This document shows positions 48,677 to 58,801 of a stretch of DNA of 64,000 nt, in pieces. A program made the position numbers and the translations under genes. Position 1 is the first letter of the stretch. Each line of letters begins with the position of its first letter. The notes under the pieces are model-generated. The model was not told the DNA's origin and made no database searches. It saw only the letters and a program-made list of their open reading frames with translations. The stretch lies in the NCBI RefSeq assembly GCF_006385595.1, contig NZ_CP041046.1, positions 4,286,001 to 4,350,000 of the forward strand, read 5' to 3'. This DNA is from Luteibacter pinisoli. Its GTDB lineage: Bacteria; Pseudomonadota; Gammaproteobacteria; Xanthomonadales; Rhodanobacteraceae.

Positions 48677-48694
48677 TGTAGGAGAATTCCTACA
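48677..48694. promoter_or_regulatory. Palindrome TGTAGG-N6-CCTACA upstream of Oar-like gene 2
   Basis: TGTAGGAGAATTCCTACA has perfect 7-bp arms around GAAT. It lies about 60 nt upstream of the gene 2 -35 box. It is the most symmetric of four related sites in the window. Confidence 0.45.
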
Positions 48695-48752
48695 AGCATC
48701 AAGCTTTTACGAAGCAAGTAACTGACTAAGCAGGCTTTTTTACCCTGCTTTT

Positions 48753-48770
48753 TGTAGGAAATATTCCTAG
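48753..48770. promoter_or_regulatory. Second related palindrome in the Oar 3-Oar 2 gap
   Basis: TGTAGGAAATATTCCTAG contains TAGGAA-ATA-TTCCTA. It is 58 nt from the first copy and next to a small bidirectional hairpin (AAGCAGG / CCTGCTT, 48728-48750). Confidence 0.4.
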
Positions 48771-48774
48771 GCGC

Positions 48775-48805
48775 AAAAAAAGCCCCCGGCGACTAAACCG
48801 AGGGC
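48775..48805 (-). terminator. Terminator of Oar-like gene 3
   Basis: On the minus strand GCCCTCGG and CCGGGGGC pair (one G-T pair) around TTTAGTCG, followed by seven T. Confidence 0.9.
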
Positions 48806-48860
48806 GATCTGGGGAGACATCATCTGTGTCGCAGGCCGGATGTCCGTATCCGCCTGCGAC
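48803..48860 (-). ncRNA. Candidate 3'UTR-derived small RNA module of Oar-like gene 3
   Basis: Read on the minus strand after AAAACAAGAAAA: hairpin GTCGCAGGC / GCCTGCGAC (48860-48828) extended by GGAT/ATCC, then the linker TCTCCCCAGATC (48817-48806), then the terminator stem. The linker plus the next base is complementary over 13 nt to the ribosome binding site of Oar-like gene 1 (44885-44897) and over 8 nt to those of genes 2 and 3. Confidence 0.45.
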
Positions 48861-48900
48861 TTTTCTTGTTTTAACGAGGCTGTTTGACGCGTCGCCGGAC

Positions 48901-51900
48901 TTAGAAGTCGTAGCGGGCGGTGAAGCGGACGACGCGCGGGTCGGTGTAGTTCAGCTCACGCAGGTACAGCGGGCTCGGCGTGGTCCGGCTCGATGCATAG
49001 CGGAAGTTGTACGTCGTCGGGCGCTGCTTGTTCAGCACGTTCAGCACGTCCACCTGGAAGGTGAGGTGGCGATCGAACCACGACGGGGTATAGGCCGCGT
49101 TGAGGTTGACGAGGTAGGTCCACGGGGCCGAGCCGTGCGAACCGCGCGGCGAGAACTCGTAACCCTGCTGGCCCGGCAGGCCGCAGAACCAGTAGAACGA
49201 GCCGTTGTACAGGCCGCGGTCGGCGGTCGGGTAGAAGCTCGTGCAGTTCTTCGGGCGACCCGACGAGATGTTGGCATTGATACCGAAGCGCAGGTCATCG
49301 CTGAGCTGGTAGTAGCCGAACATCTTGATCTGGTGCGTGCGATCGTTCGGCAGGCGGCCGTTGGCACCGACCATCAGCTGCGGCAGATCCCAGTCCTGGG
49401 TCACCGAGACGTCGGCCTGGCCACCGTTACCGGTATCCAGGTCGGAGGCCAGCTGGCCTTCCGTGTTGCCGTAGCTGCGCGACCACGTGTAGTCGATGCG
49501 GCCGTACCACTTGTCGGCGAACGGATGCTCCAGGTACAGGTCCAGGGCGTAGTACTTACGCTTCAGGCTACCCAGGCCCAGCTCGTCCTTCGAGTAGTGG
49601 CGCTCAACGAACGAACCGTCATCCTGCAACTGCAGGAACGTGTTGCCCGTACCCGGGTTGAACAGGAAGCAGGCGCCGCCCAGTGCCGGGGTGCAGGTAT
49701 CGTCGATCGCGCTGCGCAGCTGGCGCCAGGTGGCCTTCGCACCCCAGTTCCAGTTGGGCGAGAGCGCATGGTCGAAGCCGGCGATGTACTCGTCCTGGTA
49801 ATGCGACTTCAGGCCCTTGGCGGCGACCGTACGCGGATCCGGAGCGGTACCGCACTCCAGGTTGGCGGAGGTGGCGTTCGAACCGTTACAGGTGTAGCCA
49901 GCCGCCTGGTTCACCGGCACGGACGCCAGGCCCGTCGGGTTACCGTTCGCATCCACGCCCGTGTAGGTGAAGTACTCGGTCGTGTTGAGCGAGCCGGACG
50001 CGGCGCGCACGGCCACGTTGTTCGGCATGGCCAGGTGGTAACGGCCGGCGTTGGCGTACACCTTCAGGGTGGAATCGCCGAACACGTCCCACGACACACC
50101 CAGGCGCGGGGCGAGCTGGTGGCGCTGCTTCGCATACACCTGGTTGGCGCCGTTGTAGTTCTTGAACTGCTCGTTGCGCAGGCCGGCGTAGATCATCCAG
50201 CGGTCGGACGCCTGCCAGTGGTCTTCGAGGTACTGCGATTCCTGCACCGTCTTCACCTTCGCCGAGGTGGTGGTGTAGGACTTGATCACGTAGTAACCCT
50301 GGTTGCCCAGGCCACCGGCGGCCGCCGGCGAACCCACGCCATGGCCGGCATCGATCGCACCGGCGGGATCGTTCTGCTGGCTGTACGTCCAGCTGAAGCC
50401 ACCCGGCAGCGAGGTACCGGTGAAGGACTTGGCTTCCTGGCGATCGGCACCCGCACGGATGTCGTGGTCGCCCAGGCGGTACTCGACGTCGAAGCGCCAG
50501 CCGTCGGTCTTGTCTTCCGCACCCGGCACGCGCACGGCGGTCGAGGTGGTCTGGCAGCTGCCGTAGTTGATGCCCGGGGCGCGCGAGGCGGCCGTGGAGA
50601 TCACGACGAGCGGGCAGTTCGGGTCATAGCCGAACGGCGACTGCACGTGGTCGAGGCGCTGCTGGCCGTACAGGGCCGACACCGTCAGTGCATCGGTGAT
50701 GTAGCCGGTGTACTTGCCGACGTACAGGTCACCGCCGTCCTTCTGGTACACGCCGCCGTTCTGCGTATCGCCATGGGCCAGGTCAGCGTAGCTGAAGCCG
50801 TAGGTCTTCGAGTCGTACTCGGTCTTGTCGGAGACGCCGGTCAGCTCGAGGTGATGGTCGTCGGTGATGTTCCAGTCGATCTTCGCCAACCAGCGGGGGA
50901 TCTTGTACTTGTATTCGTTCCAGCCGTTGCGGCCGACGCTGGCCGAGGTGATCGCACCCGCGGTGGTGCTGGTGGCGATGCCTTCACCTTCGCGGCGGTT
51001 CATTTCCGCATCGACGTAGAAGAACAGGGTGTCCTTGATCAGCGGGCCGCTGGCGTACGCGCCGACCGTGGAGCGCCAGTAGTTGTTGCGCTTCTGGTAC
51101 TGGTAAAGCGTGCCGTCGGTGGCCGGGTAGAAACCGGTATCCGGATAGCTCGAGTTGCGCGGGCTGGCGCGCGTGCCCTGCGGTTCCCAGATGGTGTAGA
51201 CGCCACCGTGCCACTCGTTGGTACCGCGCTTGGTCACGATGTTGATGACGCCGCCGGTGGAGCGGCCGAATTCAGCGCCGTAACCACCGGTAAGCACCTG
51301 CTGCTGGTCGATCGCGTCGAACGGCAGCTGGGTGAGGCCGATGGAGGTCAGCGGATTGGTGACCGCATAACCGTTGATGAAGTACGCGTTTTCCGAGGAC
51401 GCCGAACCGCCGAAGCTCGGCACCGGGTTGCCCAGGGCGTCCTTGTACGACGAGTTGCCGATGACGCCCGGGGCCAGCAGCGCGGCAGCCAGCACGTCAC
51501 GGGTGATCGGCAGCTTGTTGAGCTGCTCGGCCGTGAGCACGGTGCGCGTATCCACCGAGGAGACGTCGATCGACGGCAGCGCCGTCGCGGTCACCGACAC
51601 GCCTTCCAGCGTGCTGGCCTGCGTCGCGGACGCGGCAGCGCCGAACGGGACCGAGGTGTTGTTCGAAATGGTGACGACCACGTTGTCACGCGAGCTCACC
51701 GCGGCGCCGTTGTTTTCCAGGGTCACCGTGTAGTTGCCCGGGGGCAGCGAGGTGACGCGGTAACGGCCGTCTTTTTCGACGGGCACGGAACGCGTGAAGC
51801 CCGTGGACGGGCTGCTGATCGTGACGGTGGTGCCCTGCTGGTTTTCGACCGAGCCGAAGATGCCACCGGTGGTATTGGACTGCGCGTGGGCCGCTCCCCC

Positions 51901-51975
51901 GGCCAGGCACAGGCCAAGGCCGACAGCAAGCGCGCTGCGGCGAAGCTGCTGGCGACCGTAATGCTTAACGTTCAT
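48901..51975 (-). CDS. Oar-like TonB-dependent receptor 3
   Basis: A 1024-aa receptor with signal peptide (residues 1-31, AHAQS), carboxypeptidase-regulatory-like domain (about 35-110), LEGVSVTATALPSIDVSSVDTRTVL, plug (ENAYFINGYAVTNPLTSIG, GGYGAEFGRSTGGVINIVTKRGTNEWHGG) and a barrel ending TARYDF. It is the most divergent of the three, especially in the barrel, which has more cysteines (for example CNGSNATSANLEC, CPLVV). The ATG at 51975 follows TTGGGGAGAG. It is the first gene of the cluster and divergent from the XRE regulator, which may control it. Confidence 0.93.
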   Translation of the reverse strand: MNVKHYGRQQLRRSALAVGLGLCLAGGAAHAQSNTTGGIFGSVENQQGTTVTISSPSTGFTRSVPVEKDGRYRVTSLPPGNYTVTLENNGAAVSSRDNVVVTISNNTSVPFGAAASATQASTLEGVSVTATALPSIDVSSVDTRTVLTAEQLNKLPITRDVLAAALLAPGVIGNSSYKDALGNPVPSFGGSASSENAYFINGYAVTNPLTSIGLTQLPFDAIDQQQVLTGGYGAEFGRSTGGVINIVTKRGTNEWHGGVYTIWEPQGTRASPRNSSYPDTGFYPATDGTLYQYQKRNNYWRSTVGAYASGPLIKDTLFFYVDAEMNRREGEGIATSTTAGAITSASVGRNGWNEYKYKIPRWLAKIDWNITDDHHLELTGVSDKTEYDSKTYGFSYADLAHGDTQNGGVYQKDGGDLYVGKYTGYITDALTVSALYGQQRLDHVQSPFGYDPNCPLVVISTAASRAPGINYGSCQTTSTAVRVPGAEDKTDGWRFDVEYRLGDHDIRAGADRQEAKSFTGTSLPGGFSWTYSQQNDPAGAIDAGHGVGSPAAAGGLGNQGYYVIKSYTTTSAKVKTVQESQYLEDHWQASDRWMIYAGLRNEQFKNYNGANQVYAKQRHQLAPRLGVSWDVFGDSTLKVYANAGRYHLAMPNNVAVRAASGSLNTTEYFTYTGVDANGNPTGLASVPVNQAAGYTCNGSNATSANLECGTAPDPRTVAAKGLKSHYQDEYIAGFDHALSPNWNWGAKATWRQLRSAIDDTCTPALGGACFLFNPGTGNTFLQLQDDGSFVERHYSKDELGLGSLKRKYYALDLYLEHPFADKWYGRIDYTWSRSYGNTEGQLASDLDTGNGGQADVSVTQDWDLPQLMVGANGRLPNDRTHQIKMFGYYQLSDDLRFGINANISSGRPKNCTSFYPTADRGLYNGSFYWFCGLPGQQGYEFSPRGSHGSAPWTYLVNLNAAYTPSWFDRHLTFQVDVLNVLNKQRPTTYNFRYASSRTTPSPLYLRELNYTDPRVVRFTARYDF

Positions 51976-52114
51976 CAATCTCTCCCCAAGTGATGCCGAT
52001 ATGTCGTGCGGCCCAAAAAAGGCGCGCATTTCCCTAGCCCGGCCTCATGGCCAGGTGCGTTAACGACGTGGTTATTCCCCTGCGACGCGGATCCCTCACC
52101 CGCGCTGCCACGCA

Positions 52115-52143
52115 CATATACCGCAGCATTTTGCGATTCACAA
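52115..52143 (-). promoter_or_regulatory. Promoter of Oar-like gene 3
   Basis: On the minus strand TTGTGA (52143-52138) and TATATG (52120-52115) are spaced by 17 nt; the leader would be about 130 nt. The 51976-52472 gap also holds a related palindrome at 52283 and the XRE leader. Confidence 0.5.
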
Positions 52144-52282
52144 CGGGAAACTAACGGCTAAATGACGGGCGCCATACGCCCCGGCCGTGCGCCTAAACGG
52201 AAGATGAAGAATGTTTCATCTGATACATCAATGGGTTGGAACGGCGTAAGACATGACTTCCGGCACGGGAAAAAAACACGAA

Positions 52283-52300
52283 CTAGGAAATTTTCTTACG
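52283..52300. promoter_or_regulatory. Fourth TARGA/TCCTA palindrome, upstream of the XRE gene
   Basis: CTAGGAAATTTTCTTACG reads TAAGA-N5-TCCTA on the minus strand. It lies about 170 nt before the XRE gene and 140 nt upstream of the Oar 3 promoter. Confidence 0.4.
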
Positions 52301-52472
52301 AGGAAAAGCGGTCCAGGCCTTGGTGCAAGCCACTTTGGGCGGCCCTGAACAGTCCTACGAAAATTCTCAATCGAAAGGCCGTCGAAGGTATTTCCGTGTA
52401 CACCGTAACGGCGCTCGCGCGTTTTTTCGCTGGAGACGCCGGGGGGCGGCTAATTCAAAAACAAGAGGTTTC

Positions 52473-53087
52473 ATGGGCATGAACGACAATTCGAGGGGAT
52501 CCATCCGGGCCGAAGCGGCCGGTGGCGGCTTCGAGACGGGGCGCGCCGGTAGCGACGTGCCCGCCTCCTCCTTCGCCAGCCGGGTTCGCCAGGTGATCAA
52601 GCTCAATGGCAGCGTGAGCGATATCGCCCGCCGTTGCGGCTTCTCTGAAGGCGTGGTGCGCAGCTGGCGGGATGGCAACACCGACCCGTCGCGTGGCCGC
52701 TGCGTCACGATGGCGAAGACGCTGGGCATTTCGCTGGTGTGGCTGGCCGCGGGCGAAGGCCCGATGGTGCTGGACGGCACCACCGACGATATCGGCGGCC
52801 GTGCGGAGCGGTCGGAAACGATTCGCGGCCACGACGACCACCTTGACGTCCAGGCGGCGCCGGCCAAGCTGGATCCGTCACGCCTGGCGGCGGCGATGAA
52901 GCTGCTGCAGTCGGATATCGAGATGGCAGGCAGCCGGTTCTCGCCGGTGCGCCACGCCGACCTGGTCGCCGAGATGTACGCGATCCTGGGCCGTTCGTCC
53001 GATGGCGACTACGCGGACCGCGTGATCGCCTTCCGCCGGACGGTCATGTCACGCATCACCGACGAACCGGGCGCCGCGGCAGCCTGA
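52473..53087 (+). CDS. XRE/CI-type helix-turn-helix regulator
   Basis: A 204-aa protein with an N-terminal tail, then a CI-repressor-like HTH (residues about 33-90: SVSDIARRCGFSEGVVRSWRDGNTDPSRGRCVTMAKTLGISLVWLAAGEGPM; here named by its pieces SDIARRCGFSE and LGISLVWLAAGEG). The C-terminal half is helical with no known sensor domain; no Ser-Lys peptidase dyad of LexA/CI type is evident. ATG 52473 and 52479 are both possible after AAGAGG. It is divergent from Oar-like gene 3 across 497 nt, so a local regulatory role is plausible but unproven. Confidence 0.82.
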   Translation: MGMNDNSRGSIRAEAAGGGFETGRAGSDVPASSFASRVRQVIKLNGSVSDIARRCGFSEGVVRSWRDGNTDPSRGRCVTMAKTLGISLVWLAAGEGPMVLDGTTDDIGGRAERSETIRGHDDHLDVQAAPAKLDPSRLAAAMKLLQSDIEMAGSRFSPVRHADLVAEMYAILGRSSDGDYADRVIAFRRTVMSRITDEPGAAAA

Positions 53088-53095
53088 TAGCAGCA

Positions 53096-53117
53096 CCCGG
53101 CCGGCGAACCGGCCGGG
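53096..53117. terminator. Hairpin between the convergent XRE and glyS genes
   Basis: CCCGGCCGG and CCGGCCGGG pair around CGAA. No T-tract follows on either strand. Confidence 0.5.
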
Positions 53118-53128
53118 GTGGCAAGGGC

Positions 53129-55262
53129 TTAGAGGCGTGAGATGTCGGCGATCGCGCCGAACGCCGACTTCAGCTGGGCCAGCAGGGCCAGGCGGTTGCC
53201 GCGTACGGCCGGGTCCTCGGCGTTCACCAGGACGTCGTCGAAGAAGCGATCCACCGGCGCCTGCAGCACCGCCAGGCGAGCGAGCGTGCCGGTGTAGTCG
53301 GCATGCGCCAGCAGGCCGCGCGTATCGGCCCGTGCCTCACCGAGTGCGGCATGCAGCTCGCGCTCGGCATCGAACTCGAAATAGGCCGGATCCACGTCCG
53401 CCGGAATCGGCGCGGCGTTGGCGTCCTCGGCCTGCTTGCGCAGGATGTTCGCCACGCGCTTGTTCGCGGCCGCCAGGCTCGCGGCCTCGCTGCGACGGGC
53501 GAATTCGCTCACCGCACGCAGGCGGCGGTCGAAATCCGGCAGGGTGGCCGGCGAGACGGCGAGCACCGACTCGAACTGGTCGACGCTGAAGCCCTGCTCC
53601 GTGTAGTAACCGCGCAGGCGATCAAGCACGAACGCATGCACTTCGTCGCCGAGTTCACGCCGGCGCGCGCCGATGTCGACGGTGGGCACGGTGCCGTCCT
53701 TGCCCGGCTTCACGCCGGCCACGAACGCGGCCTCGGGCACCATCTCGAAGGCTTCGGTCAGCGCGGCGCGCAGGTCGATGTCGATGCCACCCTCGATCAG
53801 GGTACGGGCCAGGCCCAGCGCCGCACGGCGCAGGGCGAACGGATCCTTGTTGCCGCTGGGCTTCATGCCCACGGCGAAGATGCCCGCCAGCGTGTCCAGG
53901 CGTTCGGCCACCGCCACCACCTGGCCGACCTTGCCGGCCGCGATGGCGTCGCCGCCGAAACGCGGCTGGTAGAAGCTGTCCAGCGCGTCGGCCACGTCGG
54001 CGTCGATGCCCTGGCGGGTGGCGTAGTAGCGGCCCATCACGCCCTGCAGCTCGGGGAACTCACCCACCATGCGGGTCAGCAGGTCGCACTTGGCCAGCGC
54101 CGCGGCGTGGGTGGCCTTGCCGGCATCCACGCCCACGCGGTTGGCCACGACGCGGGCCAGCTCGGCCACGCGCACGGTCTTGTCCCACAGGCTGCCCAGC
54201 GACTGCTGGTAGGTGACGTTCTTCAGGCCTTCCTGGAAGCTCGCCAGCGGCTCCTTCAGGTCGGCATCCCAGAAGAACTTGGCGTCGGCGAAGCGCGGGC
54301 GGATGACGCGCTCATAACCCTTGCGGATTTCGGCCGGGTCGCGGCTTTCGATGTTGGCCACGCCGATGAAGTGCTCGGTCAGCTCGCCATTGGCACCGAA
54401 CACGGGCACGAACTTCTGGTTCGTCTCCATGGTGGTGACCAGGGCTTCCGGCGGCACGTCGAGGAAGGCGCGCTCGAAGGTGCAGGCGATGCCCACGGGC
54501 CATTCGGTGAGGTTGGCGATCTCGTTGAGCAGGTCGTCCGACAGGCGGGGCGTACCGCCCGTGGCCACGCGGGCCACTTCGCTGCGGACCCGCTCGCGGC
54601 GCTCGGCCGGATCGGCCAGCACATGCGCATGGCGCAGGGCGTCCAGCCACGCATCGGCGCTGGCCACGTGGATCGGGTGCGGATGGTGGAAGCGGTGGCC
54701 GAGGCTCTGGCGGCCGCTCTTCAGGCCGAGCACTTCGCCATCGACGATATCCGAGCCGTGCAGCATGAGCAGCGTGTGCGCCGGGCGCACGAACGATTCT
54801 TCACGGCTGCCCCAGCGCATGGCCTTGGGAATCGGCAGCGCCTTCAGGGCCTCGGTGACGATCTCCTGCAGCAACGCGGCCGTCGGCTGGCCGGCCTTCA
54901 CGGCGCGGAAGACGAACCAGGCGCCCTTGTCGGTCTCCAGCTTCTCTAGCGCCGAGACGTCGACGCCGCAGGACTGCGCGAAACCCACCAGGGCTTTCGA
55001 CGGCTCGCCGTCGGCGCCAATGCTGGCGTTCACGGCCGGGCCGCGGCGCTCCACGTTCTGTTCCGGCTGGGCCACGGCCACGCCGGGGATGTACACGGCG
55101 AGGCGGCGCGGCGACGCGTAGGTTTTCGCCTCGGCGTAGTCGCCGGCCACGCCACGCTTCTCCAGGCCCTCGACCACGCCGCGCGCGAACGCGCCGGCCA
55201 GGTCGTCGAGGGCCTTGGGCGGCAGTTCTTCGGTGCCGAGCTCGATGACGAGCGGCAGGCGC

Positions 55263-55273
<11 letters not shown>
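53129..55273 (-). CDS. glyS: Glycyl-tRNA synthetase beta subunit
   Basis: A 714-aa subunit of the bacterial alpha2-beta2 glycyl-tRNA synthetase; it carries tRNA binding. The start MADKRLPLVIELGTEELPPKAL is typical, with MRWGSREESFVRPAHTLLMLHG in the B3/B4-like part and the HD-like ILARKDPFALRR-type region as GNKDPFALRRAALGLAR. It overlaps the glyQ 3' end by 11 nt and is translated from the same message. Confidence 0.97.
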
Positions 55274-56177
<904 letters not shown>

Positions 56178-56242
56178 GGTTCCCGGGTCCTTGAGAAAGC
56201 GGGCTAGTATAGCGGCGTAGCCTATTTACAGGGTTGGAGCAC

Positions 56243-58057
56243 ATGGCAGTCAATCCGCAACACGCCGCCGTGCTGGGCCGTCGCGGCCGGCTCGAGCTGG
56301 AAGAGGTCCTGGCCTCCCTGGTGGTGGACGGTTATCTCACCGGCGATGATGCCAAGGGCATCCGCGGCGGGTCGCGCGCCGGCAAGAGCGCCATCGAGCT
56401 GCACCCGCTGGTGCTCATCGCCAACAGCAAGCTGGAAAACCGCCGCGAACCGGGCCGGCCGATCAGCCTTGAGATGCTCGTGGAGTGGCTGGCCGGGAAG
56501 GCGCAGCTGCCCTACCTGAAGATCGACCCGATGAAGGTCAACGTGGCCCAGGTCACCCAGGTGGTGAGCAGCGCCTATGCGCAACGCCATCGCATCCTGC
56601 CGGTCGCGGTGTCCCCCTCGGAGGTGACCTTCGCCAGCGCCGAACCCTTCGACGCCGGATGGGCGCAGGATCTCGGCCACATGCTGCGCAAGGACATCCG
56701 CCGGGTGGTGTCCAGCCCGCTCGACATCAACCGTTTCCTGCTTGAGTTCTACGGCGTGCAGCGCTCCATCCAGCTGGCCCAGGACGCGAAGGGCCAGGAC
56801 GCGACGTCGGCAAAGATCATCAACTTCGAGCAGCTGCTCGAACTGGGCAAGGGTGGCGAGCTCGGCGCCGACGATCGCCACGTCGTGCACATCGTGGACT
56901 GGCTGCTGCAGTACGCGTTCGAGCAGCGTGCGTCGGATATCCATCTGGAGCCGCGCCGCGATGCCGGACAGATGCGCTTCCGCATCGATGGCGTGATGCA
57001 GAAGGTGTTCGAGTTGCCGCCGCCGGTGATGACGGCGGTGACCTCGCGCATCAAGATCCTCGCGCGCATGGACGTGGCCGAGAAGCGCCGTCCGCAGGAT
57101 GGCCGCATCAAGACCCGCTCATCCGGCGGCCGCGAAGTCGAACTGCGTATCTCGACCATGCCCACCGCGTTCGGCGAGAAAGTGGTGATGCGTATTTTCG
57201 ATCCCGACCTGGTGATGAAGGATTTCAGCCAGCTGGGTTTCGCACCGGAAGAAGATCGCATCTGGCGCTCGATGGTGGAGCGCCCGCACGGCATCGTGCT
57301 GGTCACCGGCCCCACCGGTTCGGGTAAGACCACCACGCTGTACTCCACGCTGAAGCACCTGGCGCGCCCGGAGATCAACGTGTGCACGGTGGAAGACCCG
57401 ATTGAAATGGTCTCGCCGGAACTGAACCAGATGCAGGTGCAGCCGGCGATCGACCTGGACTTCGCCGCCGGCGTGCGCACCCTGCTCCGCCAGGATCCGG
57501 ACATCATCATGGTGGGCGAGGTGCGCGACCTGGAAACCGCGCAGATGGCGGTGCAGGCCTCGCTGACCGGACACATGGTGCTGTCCACGCTGCATACCAA
57601 CGATTCGCCCAGCGCGGTGACCCGCCTGCTCGACCTCGGCGTGCCGCATTACCTGATCCAGTCCACCCTGGCCGGCGTGGTCGCGCAGCGCCTCGTGCGC
57701 ACGCTGTGCCCGCATTGCAAGGAGGCGACCACCCAGGACGCGGACGAATGGCGCGTGCTGACGCACGGCTGGGATGTCCCATTGCCCGAGCGCGTATTCA
57801 AGGCGGTGGGCTGCCTGGAATGCCGTAAAACAGGCTTCCTCGGCCGTACCGGTGTGTACGAGATGATGCCGCTGTCGCCACGCCTGCGCTCGCAGATCAC
57901 GGCACAGCTGGACCTGGCAAAATTCAACGACGTGGCGCTTCGCGAAGGCATGAAGCCGCTACGCATTTCCGCCGCGGCCCAGGTGGCCGCGGGCCTCACC
58001 ACGGTGCGCGAGGTACTCAACGTCCTGCCGCCCACCGATATCGATGACGTCGTCTGA
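56243..58057 (+). CDS. GspE/PilB-type secretion ATPase, orphan
   Basis: A 604-aa type II secretion/type IV pilus hexameric ATPase. Domains in order: N-terminal MshEN-like domain (SLEMLVEWLAGKAQLPYLKIDP, residues about 75-150), linker, and the ATPase core with Walker A GPTGSGKTTTLYS near residue 357, Asp box, Walker B (IIMVGEVRDLETAQ), His box (STLHTND) and the zinc cysteines CPHC and CLEC. No pseudopilin, secretin or inner-membrane platform gene lies nearby. Start ATG 56243 has GGAG close by. A glutamine amidotransferase follows 3 nt later. Confidence 0.9.
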   Translation: MAVNPQHAAVLGRRGRLELEEVLASLVVDGYLTGDDAKGIRGGSRAGKSAIELHPLVLIANSKLENRREPGRPISLEMLVEWLAGKAQLPYLKIDPMKVNVAQVTQVVSSAYAQRHRILPVAVSPSEVTFASAEPFDAGWAQDLGHMLRKDIRRVVSSPLDINRFLLEFYGVQRSIQLAQDAKGQDATSAKIINFEQLLELGKGGELGADDRHVVHIVDWLLQYAFEQRASDIHLEPRRDAGQMRFRIDGVMQKVFELPPPVMTAVTSRIKILARMDVAEKRRPQDGRIKTRSSGGREVELRISTMPTAFGEKVVMRIFDPDLVMKDFSQLGFAPEEDRIWRSMVERPHGIVLVTGPTGSGKTTTLYSTLKHLARPEINVCTVEDPIEMVSPELNQMQVQPAIDLDFAAGVRTLLRQDPDIIMVGEVRDLETAQMAVQASLTGHMVLSTLHTNDSPSAVTRLLDLGVPHYLIQSTLAGVVAQRLVRTLCPHCKEATTQDADEWRVLTHGWDVPLPERVFKAVGCLECRKTGFLGRTGVYEMMPLSPRLRSQITAQLDLAKFNDVALREGMKPLRISAAAQVAAGLTTVREVLNVLPPTDIDDVV

Positions 58058-58060
58058 CCC

Positions 58061-58801
58061 ATGAAGCCTGTTCTTATTGTCCGCACCGGCCGCGCGCCTG
58101 ACGTCATCAGCGCACGCCATGGCGATTTCCCGCGCTGGTTCCAGCTGGGCCTGCGCCTGCGTTTGCCTCGCCTGCGCGTGGTCGACGTCGAGCATGGCGA
58201 CGCGCTGCCGGATCCGGAGGAAGTCTCTGGCGTGATCCTTACCGGCTCCGCGTCGATGGTGACCGAGCGCCTGCCGTGGAGCGAGCGCACCGCGGGATGG
58301 ATCCGCAATGCCATGGATGCGGATCTGCCGATGCTTGGCGTCTGCTACGGCCACCAGCTGATGTCCCACGCCCTCGGCGGGCGGGTGGATTACCTGCCCG
58401 GCGGCCGCGAGATGGGTACCGTGGCCCTCACGACGCATGCGTCGACCGCGGCGACGGATGCGCTGGGCAAGGCCTTGCCGACCACGTTCCATGCCCACGC
58501 GACGCACGAACAAAGCGTGCTCGAATTGCCCCGTGGCGCGGTATCCCTGGCCAGCTCCGCGCGCGATCCGCACCATCTCGTCCGCTATGGCGAGCATGCG
58601 ATCAGCACGCAGTTCCATCCGGAGTTTTCCGCGGAAGTGATGCGCGCCTACATTCGCCGCAAGCACGACGTGCTTGCCAGTGAGGGCACGCCGCCCGCCG
58701 ACCTGCTCGCGGCGGTGGTTGCGACGCCGCACGCGACGGGCCTGCTGCGGAACTTCGTGCGCACGCACCTGGGCGTGACGCGGCAGACCTCAGCCGCGTA
58801 G
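58061..58801 (+). CDS. Class I glutamine amidotransferase
   Basis: A 246-aa protein of the GuaA-type glutaminase fold. The catalytic triad is visible: Cys in LGVCYGHQLM, His and Glu in FHPEFS. It lacks a synthetase domain, so it may be a stand-alone glutaminase or a peptide/gamma-glutamyl hydrolase. The start is 3 nt after the ATPase gene, suggesting co-transcription. Its 3' end overlaps the convergent rhomboid gene by 12 nt. Confidence 0.92.
   Translation: MKPVLIVRTGRAPDVISARHGDFPRWFQLGLRLRLPRLRVVDVEHGDALPDPEEVSGVILTGSASMVTERLPWSERTAGWIRNAMDADLPMLGVCYGHQLMSHALGGRVDYLPGGREMGTVALTTHASTAATDALGKALPTTFHAHATHEQSVLELPRGAVSLASSARDPHHLVRYGEHAISTQFHPEFSAEVMRAYIRRKHDVLASEGTPPADLLAAVVATPHATGLLRNFVRTHLGVTRQTSAA

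Noticed and set aside
48826..51993. Very long plus-strand frames opposite the three Oar-like genes and other genes
   Set aside because: They are mirror frames of high-GC coding DNA; their products are rich in Arg, Val, Gly and His without domains, while the minus-strand products have signal peptides and clear families.
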